In this document: one piece after another, positions 9,490 to 18,058 of the stretch
How positions within the stretch are numbered: the first letter of the stretch is position 1
Layout: each line of letters starts with the position of its first letter
Source of the DNA: Pseudomonas sp. KBW05
GTDB taxonomy: Bacteria > Pseudomonadota > Gammaproteobacteria > Pseudomonadales > Pseudomonadaceae
Direction: 5' to 3'
Assembly: GCF_003852405.1 (NCBI RefSeq)
Contig: NZ_QAJM01000045.1
Location: 1-44,597, forward strand
Length of the DNA: 44,597 nucleotides
Made by a program: the position numbers and the translations under genes
The notes under the pieces: generated by a model
What the model was told of the DNA's origin: nothing
The model's input: only the letters and a program-made list of their open reading frames with translations
Databases searched by the model: none

Positions 9490-9520
9490 CCCCCCCGAGG
9501 GAGCTTGCTCCCTCGCCACA
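9490..9520. repeat. Single REP element
   Basis: An 8-bp palindrome CGAGGGAG (9496-9503) and CTCCCTCG (9508-9515) around CTTG, flanked by GCCACA. This is the common Pseudomonas REP type GTGGCGAGGGAGCTTGCTCC. A truncated copy of the same type ends the window. Confidence 0.8.
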
Positions 9521-9598
9521 AGGGCAAATTGACTCAGCGCAAACGCTTCACCTTCTCTTGCGGTAAACTGGCCGCCGAGATTCTTCCCGGAGGTCAGC

Positions 9599-10246
9599 AT
9601 GACTACCCAACGTCACTACTCGCCGATTGACCGTCTGTTGCTGCAAGCCGACATGGCGATGCGCACGCTGCTGCCGTTCAGCGGCCAGCCGTATCGCCCT
9701 TCGCCAGCCATCGTGCAGCCCGACGCGCAGATGAGCGAGACCGACACCCGCCACGTCGCCGGCCTGATGCGCATCAACCATACCGGCGAAGTCTGTGCCC
9801 AGGCGCTGTACCAGGGCCAGGCGCTGACGGCCAAGCTGCCGCAAGTGCGCGCAGCCATGGAACATGCGGCCGAGGAAGAAATCGACCACCTGGCCTGGTG
9901 CGAGCAACGCATTCGCCAGCTCGGCAGCCATCCCAGCGTGCTCAACCCGCTGTTCTACGGTTTGTCGTTTGGTATCGGCGCCGCCGCCGGGCTGATCAGC
10001 GACAAGGTCAGCCTGGGTTTTGTCGCCGCAACTGAACATCAGGTGTGCAAACACCTGGACGAACACCTTGAGCAATTGCCGGCCGAAGACGAAAAGTCCC
10101 GTGCCATTCTTGAGCAAATGCGCATCGATGAAGAGCACCACGCAGAAAGCGCGCTGGATGCCGGCGGTTTCCGCTTCCCAGCGCCGGTGCGGTTCGGCAT
10201 GAGCCTGTTGGCCAAGGTCATGACCAAAAGCACGTACCGTATCTGA
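9599..10246 (+). CDS. coq7: 2-polyprenyl-3-methyl-6-methoxy-1,4-benzoquinone monooxygenase
   Basis: Ubiquinone biosynthesis hydroxylase (Coq7/UbiM-type alternative to UbiF), a carboxylate-bridged di-iron protein peripheral to the inner membrane. It is 215 aa. Iron-ligand motifs are visible: the first Glu in [21 protein letters not shown], and [13 protein letters not shown] towards the C-terminus. The hydrophobic segment [15 protein letters not shown] is the usual membrane-contact region. A GGAGGT ribosome site lies about 8 bp before the ATG. Expressed alone; a strong bidirectional terminator separates it from the convergent OsmC-family gene. I recall speD lying between the equivalents in P. 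aeruginosa; it is not here. Confidence 0.93.
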   Translation: MTTQRHYSPIDRLLLQADMAMRTLLPFSGQPYRPSPAIVQPDAQMSETDTRHVAGLMRINHTGEVCAQALYQGQALTAKLPQVRAAMEHAAEEEIDHLAWCEQRIRQLGSHPSVLNPLFYGLSFGIGAAAGLISDKVSLGFVAATEHQVCKHLDEHLEQLPAEDEKSRAILEQMRIDEEHHAESALDAGGFRFPAPVRFGMSLLAKVMTKSTYRI

Positions 10247-10254
10247 CCCACAAA

Positions 10255-10281
10255 AAAAGGGCGCTTTCAAAGCGCCCTTTT
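10255..10281. terminator. Bidirectional terminator between coq7 and the OsmC-family gene
   Basis: Inverted repeat with core GGGCGC / GCGCCC inside AAAA...TTTT flanks (10255-10267 with 10269-10281). A tracts on the left and T tracts on the right suit both convergent genes. Confidence 0.88.
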
Positions 10282-10298
10282 CTTTTGCCCATCGGCAA

Positions 10299-10721
10299 TC
10301 AACCCAGTTCGATGATCTCGTAATCATGGGTGATGGCCACACCGGCCGCGCCGAGCATGATCGACGCAGAGCAATACTTCTCGGCCGACAGCTCGATGGC
10401 ACGCTTGACCTGGGCTTCTTTCAGCGCCCGGCCCTTCACCACGAAATGCATGTGGATCTTGGTAAATACCTTGGGGTCTTCAGTGGCGCGCTCGGCTTCC
10501 AGGAAGGCTTCGCAGCTTTCCACGGCCTGGCGGGACTTCTTCAGGATGCTGACCACGTCGAAATTGCTGCAACCGCCTACACCAAGCAGGAGCATTTCCA
10601 TCGGGCGTACGCCCAGGTTACGGCCACCGGCTTCCGGCGGGCCATCCATGACCACTACATGGCCACTGCCCGACTCACCGAGGAACATGGCTTCGCCCGC
10701 CCATTGGATGCGTGCCTTCAT
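10299..10721 (-). CDS. OsmC family protein (YhfA-like)
   Basis: Member of the OsmC/Ohr superfamily, 140 aa from MKARIQW. Family members are thiol peroxidases or related proteins, and this one is nearest the YhfA-like branch. Visible are RPMEMLLLGVGGCSNFDVV, with the conserved first cysteine, and the second conserved cysteine in AEKYCSASIMLGA. Both cysteines that form the peroxidatic pair in OsmC/Ohr are thus present. YhfA itself has no settled function. The longer frame to 10763 adds residues unlike the family. Divergent from vfr and beside it, a neighbourhood I recall as conserved in Pseudomonas. Confidence 0.85.
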   Translation of the reverse strand: MKARIQWAGEAMFLGESGSGHVVVMDGPPEAGGRNLGVRPMEMLLLGVGGCSNFDVVSILKKSRQAVESCEAFLEAERATEDPKVFTKIHMHFVVKGRALKEAQVKRAIELSAEKYCSASIMLGAAGVAITHDYEIIELG

Positions 10722-10878
10722 CGCCCAGACTCCACTGCTAAAAAAGGGTCGCCAGCTTAGCACAGGGCCCGTCGCCGGCTGCGTTTCCCATCAAAGCGAT
10801 CAATAGCAGGGTTTGCCGAGTAAATTGGCTAATCGAGTCAGAATGTGTCTGTTAAGCTGGCGCCAAATCGATGGCGTA

Positions 10879-10906
10879 TTGCTAGCATTTATACAACGCG
10901 TATCAA
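10879..10906 (+). promoter_or_regulatory. Candidate promoter of vfr
   Basis: TTGCTA (10879-10884), a 16-bp spacer and TATCAA (10901-10906), about 50 bp before the vfr ATG. It lies in the 236-bp divergent gap between the OsmC-family gene and vfr. I could not find a convincing Vfr/CRP site in this gap. Confidence 0.35.
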
Positions 10907-10957
10907 TGCCGATACCCACGAATACAACAACTTCGCGCTGTCTTCCGGGATACAACC

Positions 10958-11602
10958 ATGGTTGCTCTTACGCCCATACCCAAGATCAAGAATCTCGACA
11001 AGCTGTTGATGCACTGCCAGCGCCGACGTTACCCGGCCAAGCACAACATCATTTGCGCCGGCGAACGCTCCGAAACGCTGTTTTTTATCATCAAGGGCTC
11101 GGTCACCATCCTGATCGAGGACGAAGACGGCCGCGAGATGATCATCGCCTACCTCAACACCGGCGACTTCTTTGGCGAACTGGGGTTGTTTGAACAAGCG
11201 GGCAAAGAACAGGAGCGTAGCGCCTGGGTGCGGGCCAAGGTCGAGTGCGAAGTGGCCGAGATCAGCTACAGCAAATTCCGCGAACTGGCCCAGCAAGACC
11301 CGGACATTCTCTACGCCCTCAGCGGCCAGATTGCCCAGCGCCTGCGGGACACCACGCGCAAGGTCGGTGACCTGGCGTTCTTTGACGTCACCGGACGCGT
11401 TGCCCGCTGCCTGCTGGACCTGTGCAAGCAACCCGATGCCATGACCCATCCCGATGGCATGCAGATCAAAGTCACGCGTCAGGAAATCGGGCGCATTGTC
11501 GGTTGTTCGCGAGAGATGGTCGGCCGCGTGCTCAAGGATCTGGAAGAGCGCAACCTGGTCAACGTCAAAGGCAAGACGATGGTGGTGTTCGGTACCCGCT
11601 AA
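10958..11602 (+). CDS. vfr: cAMP-responsive global regulator Vfr/CRP
   Basis: Cytoplasmic CRP-family transcription factor, 214 aa, the length of Vfr. The N-terminal cyclic-nucleotide-binding domain includes the phosphate-binding cassette region GELGLFE (about 73-79) and ERSAWVRA (86-93, with the cAMP-contacting Arg-Ser pair). The C-terminal helix-turn-helix is [20 protein letters not shown] (about 172-191), nearly as in E. coli CRP. In P. aeruginosa Vfr controls virulence, quorum sensing and motility; in fluorescent pseudomonads its regulon is less defined. Its stop codon overlaps that of the convergent lipoate-ligase-family gene by 4 bp, leaving no room for a terminator between them. Confidence 0.93.
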   Translation: MVALTPIPKIKNLDKLLMHCQRRRYPAKHNIICAGERSETLFFIIKGSVTILIEDEDGREMIIAYLNTGDFFGELGLFEQAGKEQERSAWVRAKVECEVAEISYSKFRELAQQDPDILYALSGQIAQRLRDTTRKVGDLAFFDVTGRVARCLLDLCKQPDAMTHPDGMQIKVTRQEIGRIVGCSREMVGRVLKDLEERNLVNVKGKTMVVFGTR

Positions 11603-12294
11603 ACCGCCAGGAAGCCGGCCAGCATCTGGCGGTACAAGGTGTCCAGCCGGCTGATCGCATCCGGCGCGGGAAAGGCTTCGTGCAAGGCGATATGGCTATC
11701 GGCACGCACCCGTTGGTCGAGACCGCAGGCTTCGTTGAAGCGATTGACGGACGCGATCAGTTCTTCACGGTCGCCGTCCAGCAGCAGCGCACCGTGCACC
11801 AACCCCACGGGGCGGCCGCCACTTTGGCGCCAGCGCTGGGCAGTGCCGACCATTTTTCGACTGTTGAGATTGACGTTATAGCGACCGTCGCAGAACGCGC
11901 CGTCGATTTCACCGACAGACGCATCGCCCCCCAGCTCGATCAGCAGATCGCAGATGGGCTGACAGAGGCGCAAGTAGCCGGTTTCGATACGATTCTGGTC
12001 GCCTTCACTACGCGGGGGGGCGTAGACCAGGGCGATGTTGACCGTGGCCGACGACTGCGGCACGGGCTCGCCGCCGGTTTCCCGCAACAACACCGGCCAA
12101 CCGGCCTCTGCCGAAACCTGGCTGGCAGTATCGAATGCCGGCAGGCGGCTCAACCGGCGTGGCATCACCAAGGCTTGATCGTTGGGTTGCCAGAACAGCA
12201 GGCCGTAGTCCTGATCGCCGGCGCAGACGGCGGCCAACAGGTCTTGCTCGGCGGCAAGCCCAGCTTCAACCGTCATCCTTACTGGCTTAACCAT
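11599..12294 (-). CDS. Lipoate-protein ligase A family protein
   Basis: Member of the biotin/lipoate A/B ligase (BPL_LPL) fold family, 231 aa. Expected role is attachment of lipoate or octanoate to lipoyl domains, or a transferase variant. Visible features are [10 protein letters not shown] (equivalent to the RRxxGGG substrate loop, here with a single GG pair), the lysine-bearing motif [15 protein letters not shown], and [11 protein letters not shown]. The start at 12294 is preceded by AGGTAGG; an ATG at 12276 has poorer spacing. LplA is about 338 aa, so this is a short form lacking the C-terminal accessory domain. The motif RETGGEP differs from the canonical RRxSGGG, so activity is uncertain. 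The gene lies between vfr and trpC; I recall no counterpart there in P. aeruginosa. Confidence 0.7.
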   Translation of the reverse strand: MVKPVRMTVEAGLAAEQDLLAAVCAGDQDYGLLFWQPNDQALVMPRRLSRLPAFDTASQVSAEAGWPVLLRETGGEPVPQSSATVNIALVYAPPRSEGDQNRIETGYLRLCQPICDLLIELGGDASVGEIDGAFCDGRYNVNLNSRKMVGTAQRWRQSGGRPVGLVHGALLLDGDREELIASVNRFNEACGLDQRVRADSHIALHEAFPAPDAISRLDTLYRQMLAGFLAV

Positions 12295-12330
12295 CAAACA
12301 CCTACCTTTCTGAACAAACACAAAACCCAA

Positions 12331-12420
12331 TGTGGGAGCGGGCTTGCTCGCGAATTCGGTGGGTCAGCCAACACATGCATCGACTGACACTCCACTTTCG
12401 CGAGCAAGCCCGCTCCCACA
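12331..12420. repeat. REPIN (inverted REP pair), type TGTGGGAGCGGGCTTGCTCG
   Basis: Two REP sequences in inverted orientation at the ends of a 90-bp element: the outer arms TGTGGGAGCGGGCTTGCTCG and its complement match perfectly, with an unrelated centre. It lies between the trpC stop and the upstream side of the lipoate-ligase-family gene. Same class as the elements at 21568 and 27842. Confidence 0.9.
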
Positions 12421-12438
12421 GTTTGACCGCGTTTCAAA

Positions 12439-13275
12439 TCAATCTAGCGTGGAACCACTGACCGCCACACCCCGCTCCGGGAAGAACAGGCGCTGCAACT
12501 CCGCCCCCGGGTTCTCGGCGCGCATGAACGTCTCGCCCACCAGGAACGAATACACCCCACTGATTTCCATCAGCTCCACATCGGCACGGTTGACGATGCC
12601 ACTCTCGGTAATCACCAAACGGTCGCGCGGAATGCGCGGGAGCAGGTCGAGGGTGTTTTCCAGGCTGACTTCAAAGGTGTGCAGGTTGCGGTTGTTGACC
12701 CCCACCAGCGGTGTGTCGAGGGTTTTCAGTGCTCGCTCCAGCTCATCGCCGTCGTGCACTTCCACCAGCACATCCAAACCGACGCTTTTCGCCACGGCTG
12801 CCAGCTCGGCCATCTTCACGTCATCCAGTGCGGAGACGATCAGCAACACACAATCGGCGCCCAGGGCACGGGCTTCGACGATCTGGTACGGGTCAACCAT
12901 GAAATCCTTGCGGATCACCGGCAACTTGCACGCGGCACGGGCCTGTTGCAGGAACAGGTCGGAACCCTGGAAGTAGTCGATATCGGTCAGTACGGACAGG
13001 CACGTCGCGCCGCCCTTCTCGTAGCTGACGGCAATTTCCGATGGGACGAAGTTTTCGCGGATCACGCCTTTGCTCGGCGAAGCCTTCTTGATCTCGGCGA
13101 TCACGGCTGGCTGCTTGAGCTTGGCCTGGGCGATCAAGGCATTGGCGAAACCACGCGGTGCATCGGCCAGCTTCGCCTGGGCTTCCAGCTCGGCGAGGCT
13201 GACGCGGGCGCGGCGCTCGGCCACCTCTTCGGCTTTGCGGGCCAGGATCTTTTCCAGAACGGTTGGCACACTCAT
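12439..13275 (-). CDS. trpC: Indole-3-glycerol phosphate synthase
   Basis: Fourth step of tryptophan synthesis: ring closure of carboxyphenylamino-deoxyribulose phosphate to indole-3-glycerol phosphate. It is a 278-aa monofunctional TIM-barrel enzyme, not fused to TrpF as in E. coli. Visible are [16 protein letters not shown], the catalytic lysine in [34 protein letters not shown] and the phosphate-binding VITESGI. The ATG overlaps the trpD stop by 4 bp (ATGA), implying translational coupling. It is the last gene of the trpEGDC cluster; downstream is a REPIN rather than a clear intrinsic terminator. Confidence 0.97.
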   Translation of the reverse strand: MSVPTVLEKILARKAEEVAERRARVSLAELEAQAKLADAPRGFANALIAQAKLKQPAVIAEIKKASPSKGVIRENFVPSEIAVSYEKGGATCLSVLTDIDYFQGSDLFLQQARAACKLPVIRKDFMVDPYQIVEARALGADCVLLIVSALDDVKMAELAAVAKSVGLDVLVEVHDGDELERALKTLDTPLVGVNNRNLHTFEVSLENTLDLLPRIPRDRLVITESGIVNRADVELMEISGVYSFLVGETFMRAENPGAELQRLFFPERGVAVSGSTLD

Positions 13276-14321
13276 CCTTCATTCTCCATCTTGAATACTG
13301 CGGTGAATGCTCCCAGCTCTTCGAGCTTCTCGCGAGCCAGACCGGTGTGCAGCGCATCGTGGGCCAAGGCGACACCTTCCTTAAGACTATAGGCGTGGTC
13401 GGCCGCGTAAAGTGCCGCGCCAGCATTCAGAACAATCATCTCTGCCGCTTTCTGACCGTTCTCGGTCTTGCGACGCCCCAGGGCATCGCGAATCAATTCA
13501 AGCGAAGCCGCCGGGCTTTCCACCGCCAGGCCGTGCAGGCTCTGGCTCTTCATGCCCAGGTCTTCAGGCTCGACCCAGTATTCGGTGACTTGATCATTCT
13601 TCAGCTCCGCCACAAAGGTCGGCGCCGCCAGGCTGAACTCGTCCAGGCCATCTTTGGAATGCACCACCAGCACATGCTTGCTGCCCAGGCGCTGCAACAC
13701 TTCGGCCAATGGCCGGCATAGCGCCTGGCTAAACACACCAACCACCTGGTGCTTCACACCGGCCGGATTCGTAAGCGGGCCGAGCATGTTGAACAGGGTG
13801 CGCAGGCCGAGGTCTTTACGCGGGCCAGCGGCGTACTTCATCGCACTGTGGTGAGTCTGGGCAAACATGAAGCCGATGCCGACGTTATCGATGCAACGCG
13901 CCACTTGTACTGGCGTGAGGTTCAGATAGATGCCGGCCGCTTCCAACAAGTCGGCACTGCCGCTCTTGCCGGACACCGCACGGTTACCGTGCTTGGCCAC
14001 GGTGCAACCCGCCGCCGCCACCACAAAAGAAGACGCCGTCGACACGTTGAAGATGTTCGCACCGTCACCGCCGGTGCCCACCACATCAACCACGCCGTCG
14101 AGGGTCTTGAGCTCAACCTTGTCCGCCAGCTCGCGCATCACCGACACGGCGCCGACGATCTCGTCGATGCTTTCGCTCTTCATGCGCATCGCCATCATGA
14201 ACGCGCCGATCTGCGCGTCGGTGCATTGACCGGTCATGATCTCGCGCATCACATCGCTCATTTCAGCGGTGCTCAGGTCCAGGTGGCCGACGATACGGCT
14301 CAGGGCAGTCTTGATATCCAT
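13272..14321 (-). CDS. trpD: Anthranilate phosphoribosyltransferase
   Basis: Second step of tryptophan synthesis: transfer of phosphoribose from PRPP to anthranilate. It is a separate 349-aa enzyme, not fused to TrpG. The PRPP-binding signature [37 protein letters not shown], the anthranilate-site region [20 protein letters not shown] and LTNPAG are all present. Nine bases separate it from trpG upstream, and it overlaps trpC by 4 bp downstream. Confidence 0.97.
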   Translation of the reverse strand: MDIKTALSRIVGHLDLSTAEMSDVMREIMTGQCTDAQIGAFMMAMRMKSESIDEIVGAVSVMRELADKVELKTLDGVVDVVGTGGDGANIFNVSTASSFVVAAAGCTVAKHGNRAVSGKSGSADLLEAAGIYLNLTPVQVARCIDNVGIGFMFAQTHHSAMKYAAGPRKDLGLRTLFNMLGPLTNPAGVKHQVVGVFSQALCRPLAEVLQRLGSKHVLVVHSKDGLDEFSLAAPTFVAELKNDQVTEYWVEPEDLGMKSQSLHGLAVESPAASLELIRDALGRRKTENGQKAAEMIVLNAGAALYAADHAYSLKEGVALAHDALHTGLAREKLEELGAFTAVFKMENEG

Positions 14322-14330
14322 GGAAAGTCC

Positions 14331-14924
14331 TTAGCGCGTGCCGCCGCTCTGCTTGAGAAAGTTGGCGAACAGCTCGTAGCCCTGCTCGGTCAGGATCGAT
14401 TCAGGGTGAAATTGCACCCCTTCGACATTCAGTGTCTTGTGGCGCAGGCCCATGATTTCATCGACCGAGCCGTCTTCCAGCTGGGTCCAGGCGGTCAACT
14501 CCAGGCATTCCGGCAAGGTTTCGCGCTTGACCACCAGCGAGTGGTAGCGGGTCACGGTGACGGGCAAGTTAAGCCCATGGAATACGCCCAGATCATGATG
14601 GAATACCGGGCTGGTCTTGCCGTGCATCACCTGGCGCGCACGCACCACGTCACCGCCAAAGGCCTGGCCGATGGACTGGTGGCCCAGGCACACGCCGAGG
14701 ATCGGCAGCTTGCCAGCAAAATACTGGATCGCTTCCAGGGAAATGCCCGCCTCGGTCGGCGTGCACGGCCCCGGCGAAACCACGATGCGCTCCGGGTTCA
14801 GGGCGGCGATTTCGGCCACGGTCATTTCATCGTTGCGCACCACCTTGACCTCGGCACCGAGTTCGCCCAGGTACTGCACAACGTTGTAAGTAAAGGAGTC
14901 GTAGTTATCAATCATCAGCAACAT
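14331..14924 (-). CDS. trpG: Anthranilate synthase glutamine amidotransferase component
   Basis: Glutaminase subunit supplying ammonia to TrpE, 197 aa, class I glutamine amidotransferase. The catalytic triad is visible: Cys in [16 protein letters not shown], and His and Glu in [14 protein letters not shown]. In pseudomonads TrpG often also serves as PabA for folate synthesis. A GAGG ribosome site lies in the 9-bp gap after trpE, so the trpE-trpG junction is intact and tight. In P. aeruginosa the R/F-pyocin cluster sits between these two genes; nothing is inserted here. Confidence 0.96.
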   Translation of the reverse strand: MLLMIDNYDSFTYNVVQYLGELGAEVKVVRNDEMTVAEIAALNPERIVVSPGPCTPTEAGISLEAIQYFAGKLPILGVCLGHQSIGQAFGGDVVRARQVMHGKTSPVFHHDLGVFHGLNLPVTVTRYHSLVVKRETLPECLELTAWTQLEDGSVDEIMGLRHKTLNVEGVQFHPESILTEQGYELFANFLKQSGGTR

Positions 14925-14933
14925 GGGGCAACC

Positions 14934-16415
14934 TCAGGAATTGGGGGTCTGTTCAGCCAGCGCAACGGCGCGGAACATCGCGCGGCGCTTGTTCAGGGTT
15001 TCTTCCCATTCGAGGGCCGGCACCGAGTCGGCGACAATCCCGCCACCGGCCTGCACGTGCAGTTCCCCGTCCTTGATCACGGCGGTGCGGATCGCAATCG
15101 CCGTGTCCATGTTGCCGTTCCAGGCGAAATAGCCCACGGCGCCGCCGTAGACACCGCGCTTGACCGGCTCCAGCTCGTCGATGATTTCCATCGCGCGGAT
15201 CTTCGGCGCACCCGACAAGGTGCCGGCCGGCAGAATCGCGCGCAGTGCGTCCATTGCGGTCAAGCCGGCTTTCAGCTCGCCGGTGACGTTGGACACGATG
15301 TGCATCACGTTGGAATAACGCTCGATTACCATCTTCTCGGTGAGCTTCACCGAGCCGATTTCCGAGACGCGCCCGGTATCGTTGCGGCCCAGGTCGATCA
15401 GCATCAGGTGCTCGGCGATTTCCTTGTCGTCGCTGAGCAGGTCTTTTTCCAGCGCCACATCCTCTTCTTCGGTCGCGCCACGTGGGCGGGTACCGGCAAT
15501 CGGGCGCACGGTGATCAGGTTGTCTTCGACACGCACCAGCACTTCCGGCGAACTGCCCACCACGTGGAAGTCGCCAAAGTTGAAGAAGTACATGTACGGC
15601 GTCGGGTTGAAGCAACGCAGGGCGCGGTACAGATCGATCGGCGCGGCCTTGAAGTCGATGGACATGCGCTGCGACGGAACGACCTGCATGCAGTCACCGG
15701 CGAGGATGTATTCCTTGATGGTATCGACGGCGCGCTCGTAGTCATCCTGCGTGAAGCTTGAACGAAAAATCGGGTCGGCCGCCGGCGGGCGACTAAGGTC
15801 CAGGCCACGACGCGGGGTGATCGGTTGGCGCAGTTTTTCCAGCAGGGCTTCGAGGCTGGCCTGGCCTTGCTCGAATGCGTCCGCCTGGGACGGGTCAGCC
15901 AGCACAATCGCGTGCATCTTGCCGGCGAGGTTGTCGAACACGACGACCGCGTCGGAGACCATCAGCAGAATGTCCGGCACGCCCAGCGGGTCCGGGTTCG
16001 GGCATTTGCCCAAGCGCTTTTCCACGTAGCGCACACAGTCGTAGCCGAAATAGCCCACCAGGCCACCGTTGAAACGCGGCAGACCCGCAATGGTCGGTAC
16101 GTTGTAGCGCGCCTTGAAGGTTTCGACAAAGGCCAGCGGGTCTTCTACGTCGTGGCTTTCGATCTCGACGCCATCATGGGTGATGCTCACATGGTGGTCG
16201 TGAACGCGCATGACGGTGCGGCACGGCAGGCCGATGATCGAATAACGGCCCCACTTCTCGCCGCCCTGTACCGATTCCAGCAGATAGGAATTGGGCTCGT
16301 CGGCCAGTTTCAGGTAGATCGACAGCGGCGTGTCGAAGTCGGCCAGGGTTTCGCAGGCCAGGGGGATACGGTTATAGCCGGCAGCGGCCAAACGCAGGAA
16401 TTCTTCGCGGATCAT
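14934..16415 (-). CDS. trpE: Anthranilate synthase component I
   Basis: First committed step of tryptophan synthesis, converting chorismate to anthranilate with TrpG. It is 493 aa. The tryptophan feedback-site motif LLES is at residues 45-48 ([18 protein letters not shown]). The catalytic chorismate-binding domain shows RIAGTR-like [28 protein letters not shown], and [17 protein letters not shown]. It follows gph by 69 bp, a gap with hairpins (see the leader entry). The LLES element predicts allosteric inhibition by tryptophan, and the upstream leader suggests attenuation. The tail ALAEQTPNS ends 9 bp before trpG. Confidence 0.97.
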   Translation of the reverse strand: MIREEFLRLAAAGYNRIPLACETLADFDTPLSIYLKLADEPNSYLLESVQGGEKWGRYSIIGLPCRTVMRVHDHHVSITHDGVEIESHDVEDPLAFVETFKARYNVPTIAGLPRFNGGLVGYFGYDCVRYVEKRLGKCPNPDPLGVPDILLMVSDAVVVFDNLAGKMHAIVLADPSQADAFEQGQASLEALLEKLRQPITPRRGLDLSRPPAADPIFRSSFTQDDYERAVDTIKEYILAGDCMQVVPSQRMSIDFKAAPIDLYRALRCFNPTPYMYFFNFGDFHVVGSSPEVLVRVEDNLITVRPIAGTRPRGATEEEDVALEKDLLSDDKEIAEHLMLIDLGRNDTGRVSEIGSVKLTEKMVIERYSNVMHIVSNVTGELKAGLTAMDALRAILPAGTLSGAPKIRAMEIIDELEPVKRGVYGGAVGYFAWNGNMDTAIAIRTAVIKDGELHVQAGGGIVADSVPALEWEETLNKRRAMFRAVALAEQTPNS

Positions 16416-16459
16416 GTGTGCCTCGTGGCGTGAGGGTCTAACAGTCAGGTATGCAAACG

Positions 16460-16529
16460 TGCCGCATGGCGCGGCAGGGATCAGTCAGGCGCGCCAACGC
16501 CAGCGGGCCAGGGCCTTGATGACTTTCAT
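16460..16529 (-). promoter_or_regulatory. Putative trp leader: Trp-rich end of gph plus alternative hairpins before trpE
   Basis: The final 14 sense codons of gph from an internal ATG (16529) encode [14 protein letters not shown], with two Trp codons just before the stop. After the stop is a hairpin TGCCGC-GCCAT-GCGGCA (16460-16476). An alternative 7-bp pairing joins the second Trp codon region (16490-16496) with 16467-16473, and the two structures are mutually exclusive. Attenuation of trpE has been reported in P. putida. Here the leader has no ribosome site of its own, so gph translation would do the sensing. There is no good T tract, so the exact mechanism is unclear. Confidence 0.5.
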
Positions 16530-17303
16530 CCAGAGTTTGCGAGTGACCACCACGATGGGATTTCCAGAAGGGGACGGATCGGTGTCGGGCAACGTTATCT
16601 CAGCGCCCGCTCCCAAGCAACCGGGGATTAGCAGTCGCAGGTCATCAATCACCAGCGACGGCGACTCTTCGGCAATCGGTCGGCCATGGTTATAGCCGTA
16701 GCTCAAAGCTACGCACTGCACGCCAGCCGCCTTTGCCGCCAGCACATCGCTGCGCGAATCACCGACAAATAGCGACTGCGACGCCGGAATATTCGCCATT
16801 TTCATCACGAAAAACAGCGCGGCCGGGTCGGGTTTCTTCTGCGGCAAGGTATCACCGCCGATGATCCAGCGGAAATACCGGCCGATTTTCATCTGGTCCA
16901 ACAACGGCGCGACAAAACGCTCCGGCTTGTTGGTGATCAGGGCCATTTCCACGCCCTGCTTGCTCAGCCATTTGAGGGTGTCACGCACGCCGGGGTAAAC
17001 CACGGTCAGTTCGTGGCCGTCTTCATAGGCGGCGTTGAACAGTTCCAGGGCATGCTCGGCCTCGACTTCATCGACACCATCTGCCTCGATATCATTGGCC
17101 AAGGCCCGGCGCACCAGCATCTGCACGCCGTTGCCGACCCACGTGCGCACGGCTTCGATCGCCACCGGCTTGCGCCCCAGCTTGAGCAGCATCTCGTTCA
17201 CCGCGGCGGCAAGATCTGGCACCGAGTCGATCAGGGTACCGTCCAGATCGAACATCACCAGCCGTGGCAGCTTGCCGGGGAACAGCTGCTCGAAGCCGCT
17301 CAT
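16485..17303 (-). CDS. gph: Phosphoglycolate phosphatase
   Basis: HAD-superfamily phosphatase removing phosphate from 2-phosphoglycolate, 272 aa. The nucleophile motif is [11 protein letters not shown] (D19, D21); [10 protein letters not shown] carries the motif II Thr, KKPDP the motif III Lys, and FVGDSRSD the motif IV acids. The HAD domain ends near residue 226; about 45 further residues form a tail ending ARWRWRA that is longer than in E. coli Gph (252 aa) and looks like the trpE leader peptide. It overlaps rpe by 4 bp. A homologous HAD enzyme, MupP (MurNAc-6-phosphate phosphatase), is often annotated the same way in Pseudomonas, but the rpe-gph-trpE context supports Gph here. Confidence 0.9.
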   Translation of the reverse strand: MSGFEQLFPGKLPRLVMFDLDGTLIDSVPDLAAAVNEMLLKLGRKPVAIEAVRTWVGNGVQMLVRRALANDIEADGVDEVEAEHALELFNAAYEDGHELTVVYPGVRDTLKWLSKQGVEMALITNKPERFVAPLLDQMKIGRYFRWIIGGDTLPQKKPDPAALFFVMKMANIPASQSLFVGDSRSDVLAAKAAGVQCVALSYGYNHGRPIAEESPSLVIDDLRLLIPGCLGAGAEITLPDTDPSPSGNPIVVVTRKLWMKVIKALARWRWRA

Positions 17304-17974
17304 GGACGCGCCAGCGCTAGCTCGGCGCGCATCTTGTCGATGACGTCCTGATAGTTCGGCGCGTTGAAGATCGCCGAGCCGGCGACAAAAGTGTCAGCGC
17401 CAGCGGCGGCGATTTCGCGGATGTTGTTGACGTTGACCCCACCGTCGATCTCCAGGCGGATATCCCGGCCCGAAGCGTCGATCAGTGCGCGGGCTTCGCG
17501 CAGCTTGTCGAGGGTACCGGGGATGAACTTCTGCCCGCCGAAACCTGGGTTGACGCTCATCAGCAAGACCATGTCGACCTTGTCCATCACGTACTTGAGC
17601 ACGTCCAGCGGCGTCGCCGGGTTGAACACCAGGCCCGCCTTGCAGCCGCCTTCGCGGATCAGTTGCAAGGTGCGGTCCACGTGCAGCGTGGCTTCCGGGT
17701 GGAAGGTGATGTAGGTCGCGCCGGCTTCGATGAAGTCACCGATGATGCGGTCTACCGGGCTGACCATCAGGTGCGCGTCAATCGGCGCGGTCACGCCGTA
17801 CTTGCGCAGCGCCGCGCAGACCATCGGGCCGATGGTCAGGTTGGGCACGTAGTGGTTGTCCATGACATCGAAGTGCACGAAGTCCGCGCCAGCGGCCAAC
17901 ACGTTGTCCACTTCCTCACCCAGGCGGGCGAAGTCGGCGGAGAGAATCGATGGAGCAATTACGAAGGGCTGCAT
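17300..17974 (-). CDS. rpe: Ribulose-phosphate 3-epimerase
   Basis: Interconverts ribulose-5-phosphate and xylulose-5-phosphate in the pentose phosphate pathway, 224 aa, TIM barrel. Family signatures are [33 protein letters not shown] with metal ligands, [17 protein letters not shown], and LEIDGGVN followed by [13 protein letters not shown]. The start MQPFVIAPS was preferred to an ATG 81 bp upstream, which lies beyond the candidate promoter. Its stop overlaps the gph start by 4 bp. Supply of pentose phosphate (PRPP precursor) upstream of trp genes is functionally sensible, though this may just be an old arrangement. Confidence 0.96.
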   Translation of the reverse strand: MQPFVIAPSILSADFARLGEEVDNVLAAGADFVHFDVMDNHYVPNLTIGPMVCAALRKYGVTAPIDAHLMVSPVDRIIGDFIEAGATYITFHPEATLHVDRTLQLIREGGCKAGLVFNPATPLDVLKYVMDKVDMVLLMSVNPGFGGQKFIPGTLDKLREARALIDASGRDIRLEIDGGVNVNNIREIAAAGADTFVAGSAIFNAPNYQDVIDKMRAELALARP

Positions 17975-18012
17975 GACGCACCTTTTCTGAGCTAAATCAC
18001 GATGGCGCGCAT

Positions 18013-18018
18013 TGTATA
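18013..18018 (-). promoter_or_regulatory. Possible -10 element for rpe-gph-trpE
   Basis: Minus-strand TATACA within GGTATACAATGC, about 40 bp before the rpe ATG, in the 84-bp gap after the alcohol dehydrogenase gene. No convincing -35 is visible, so this is tentative. Confidence 0.3.
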
Positions 18019-18058
18019 CCGCATGCTTTGCCGCGCGCACCGTGACCTGGCTCAATGG

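Noticed and set aside
10800-10957. Possible Vfr/CRP autoregulatory site in the vfr upstream gap (AATGTGTCTGTTAAGCTGG)
   Set aside because: Only one half-site resembles TGTGA, and the second half does not match TCACA; too weak to call.
11603-11633. Inverted repeat ACCGCCAG/CTGGCGGT just after vfr as its terminator
   Set aside because: The 8-bp arms lie within the coding end of the lipoate-ligase-family gene, have a 15-nt loop and no T tract.
13749-15761. Open frame of 670 codons on the plus strand opposite trpD, trpG and trpE
   Set aside because: Spans three well-identified genes on the other strand and has no motif or ribosome site.
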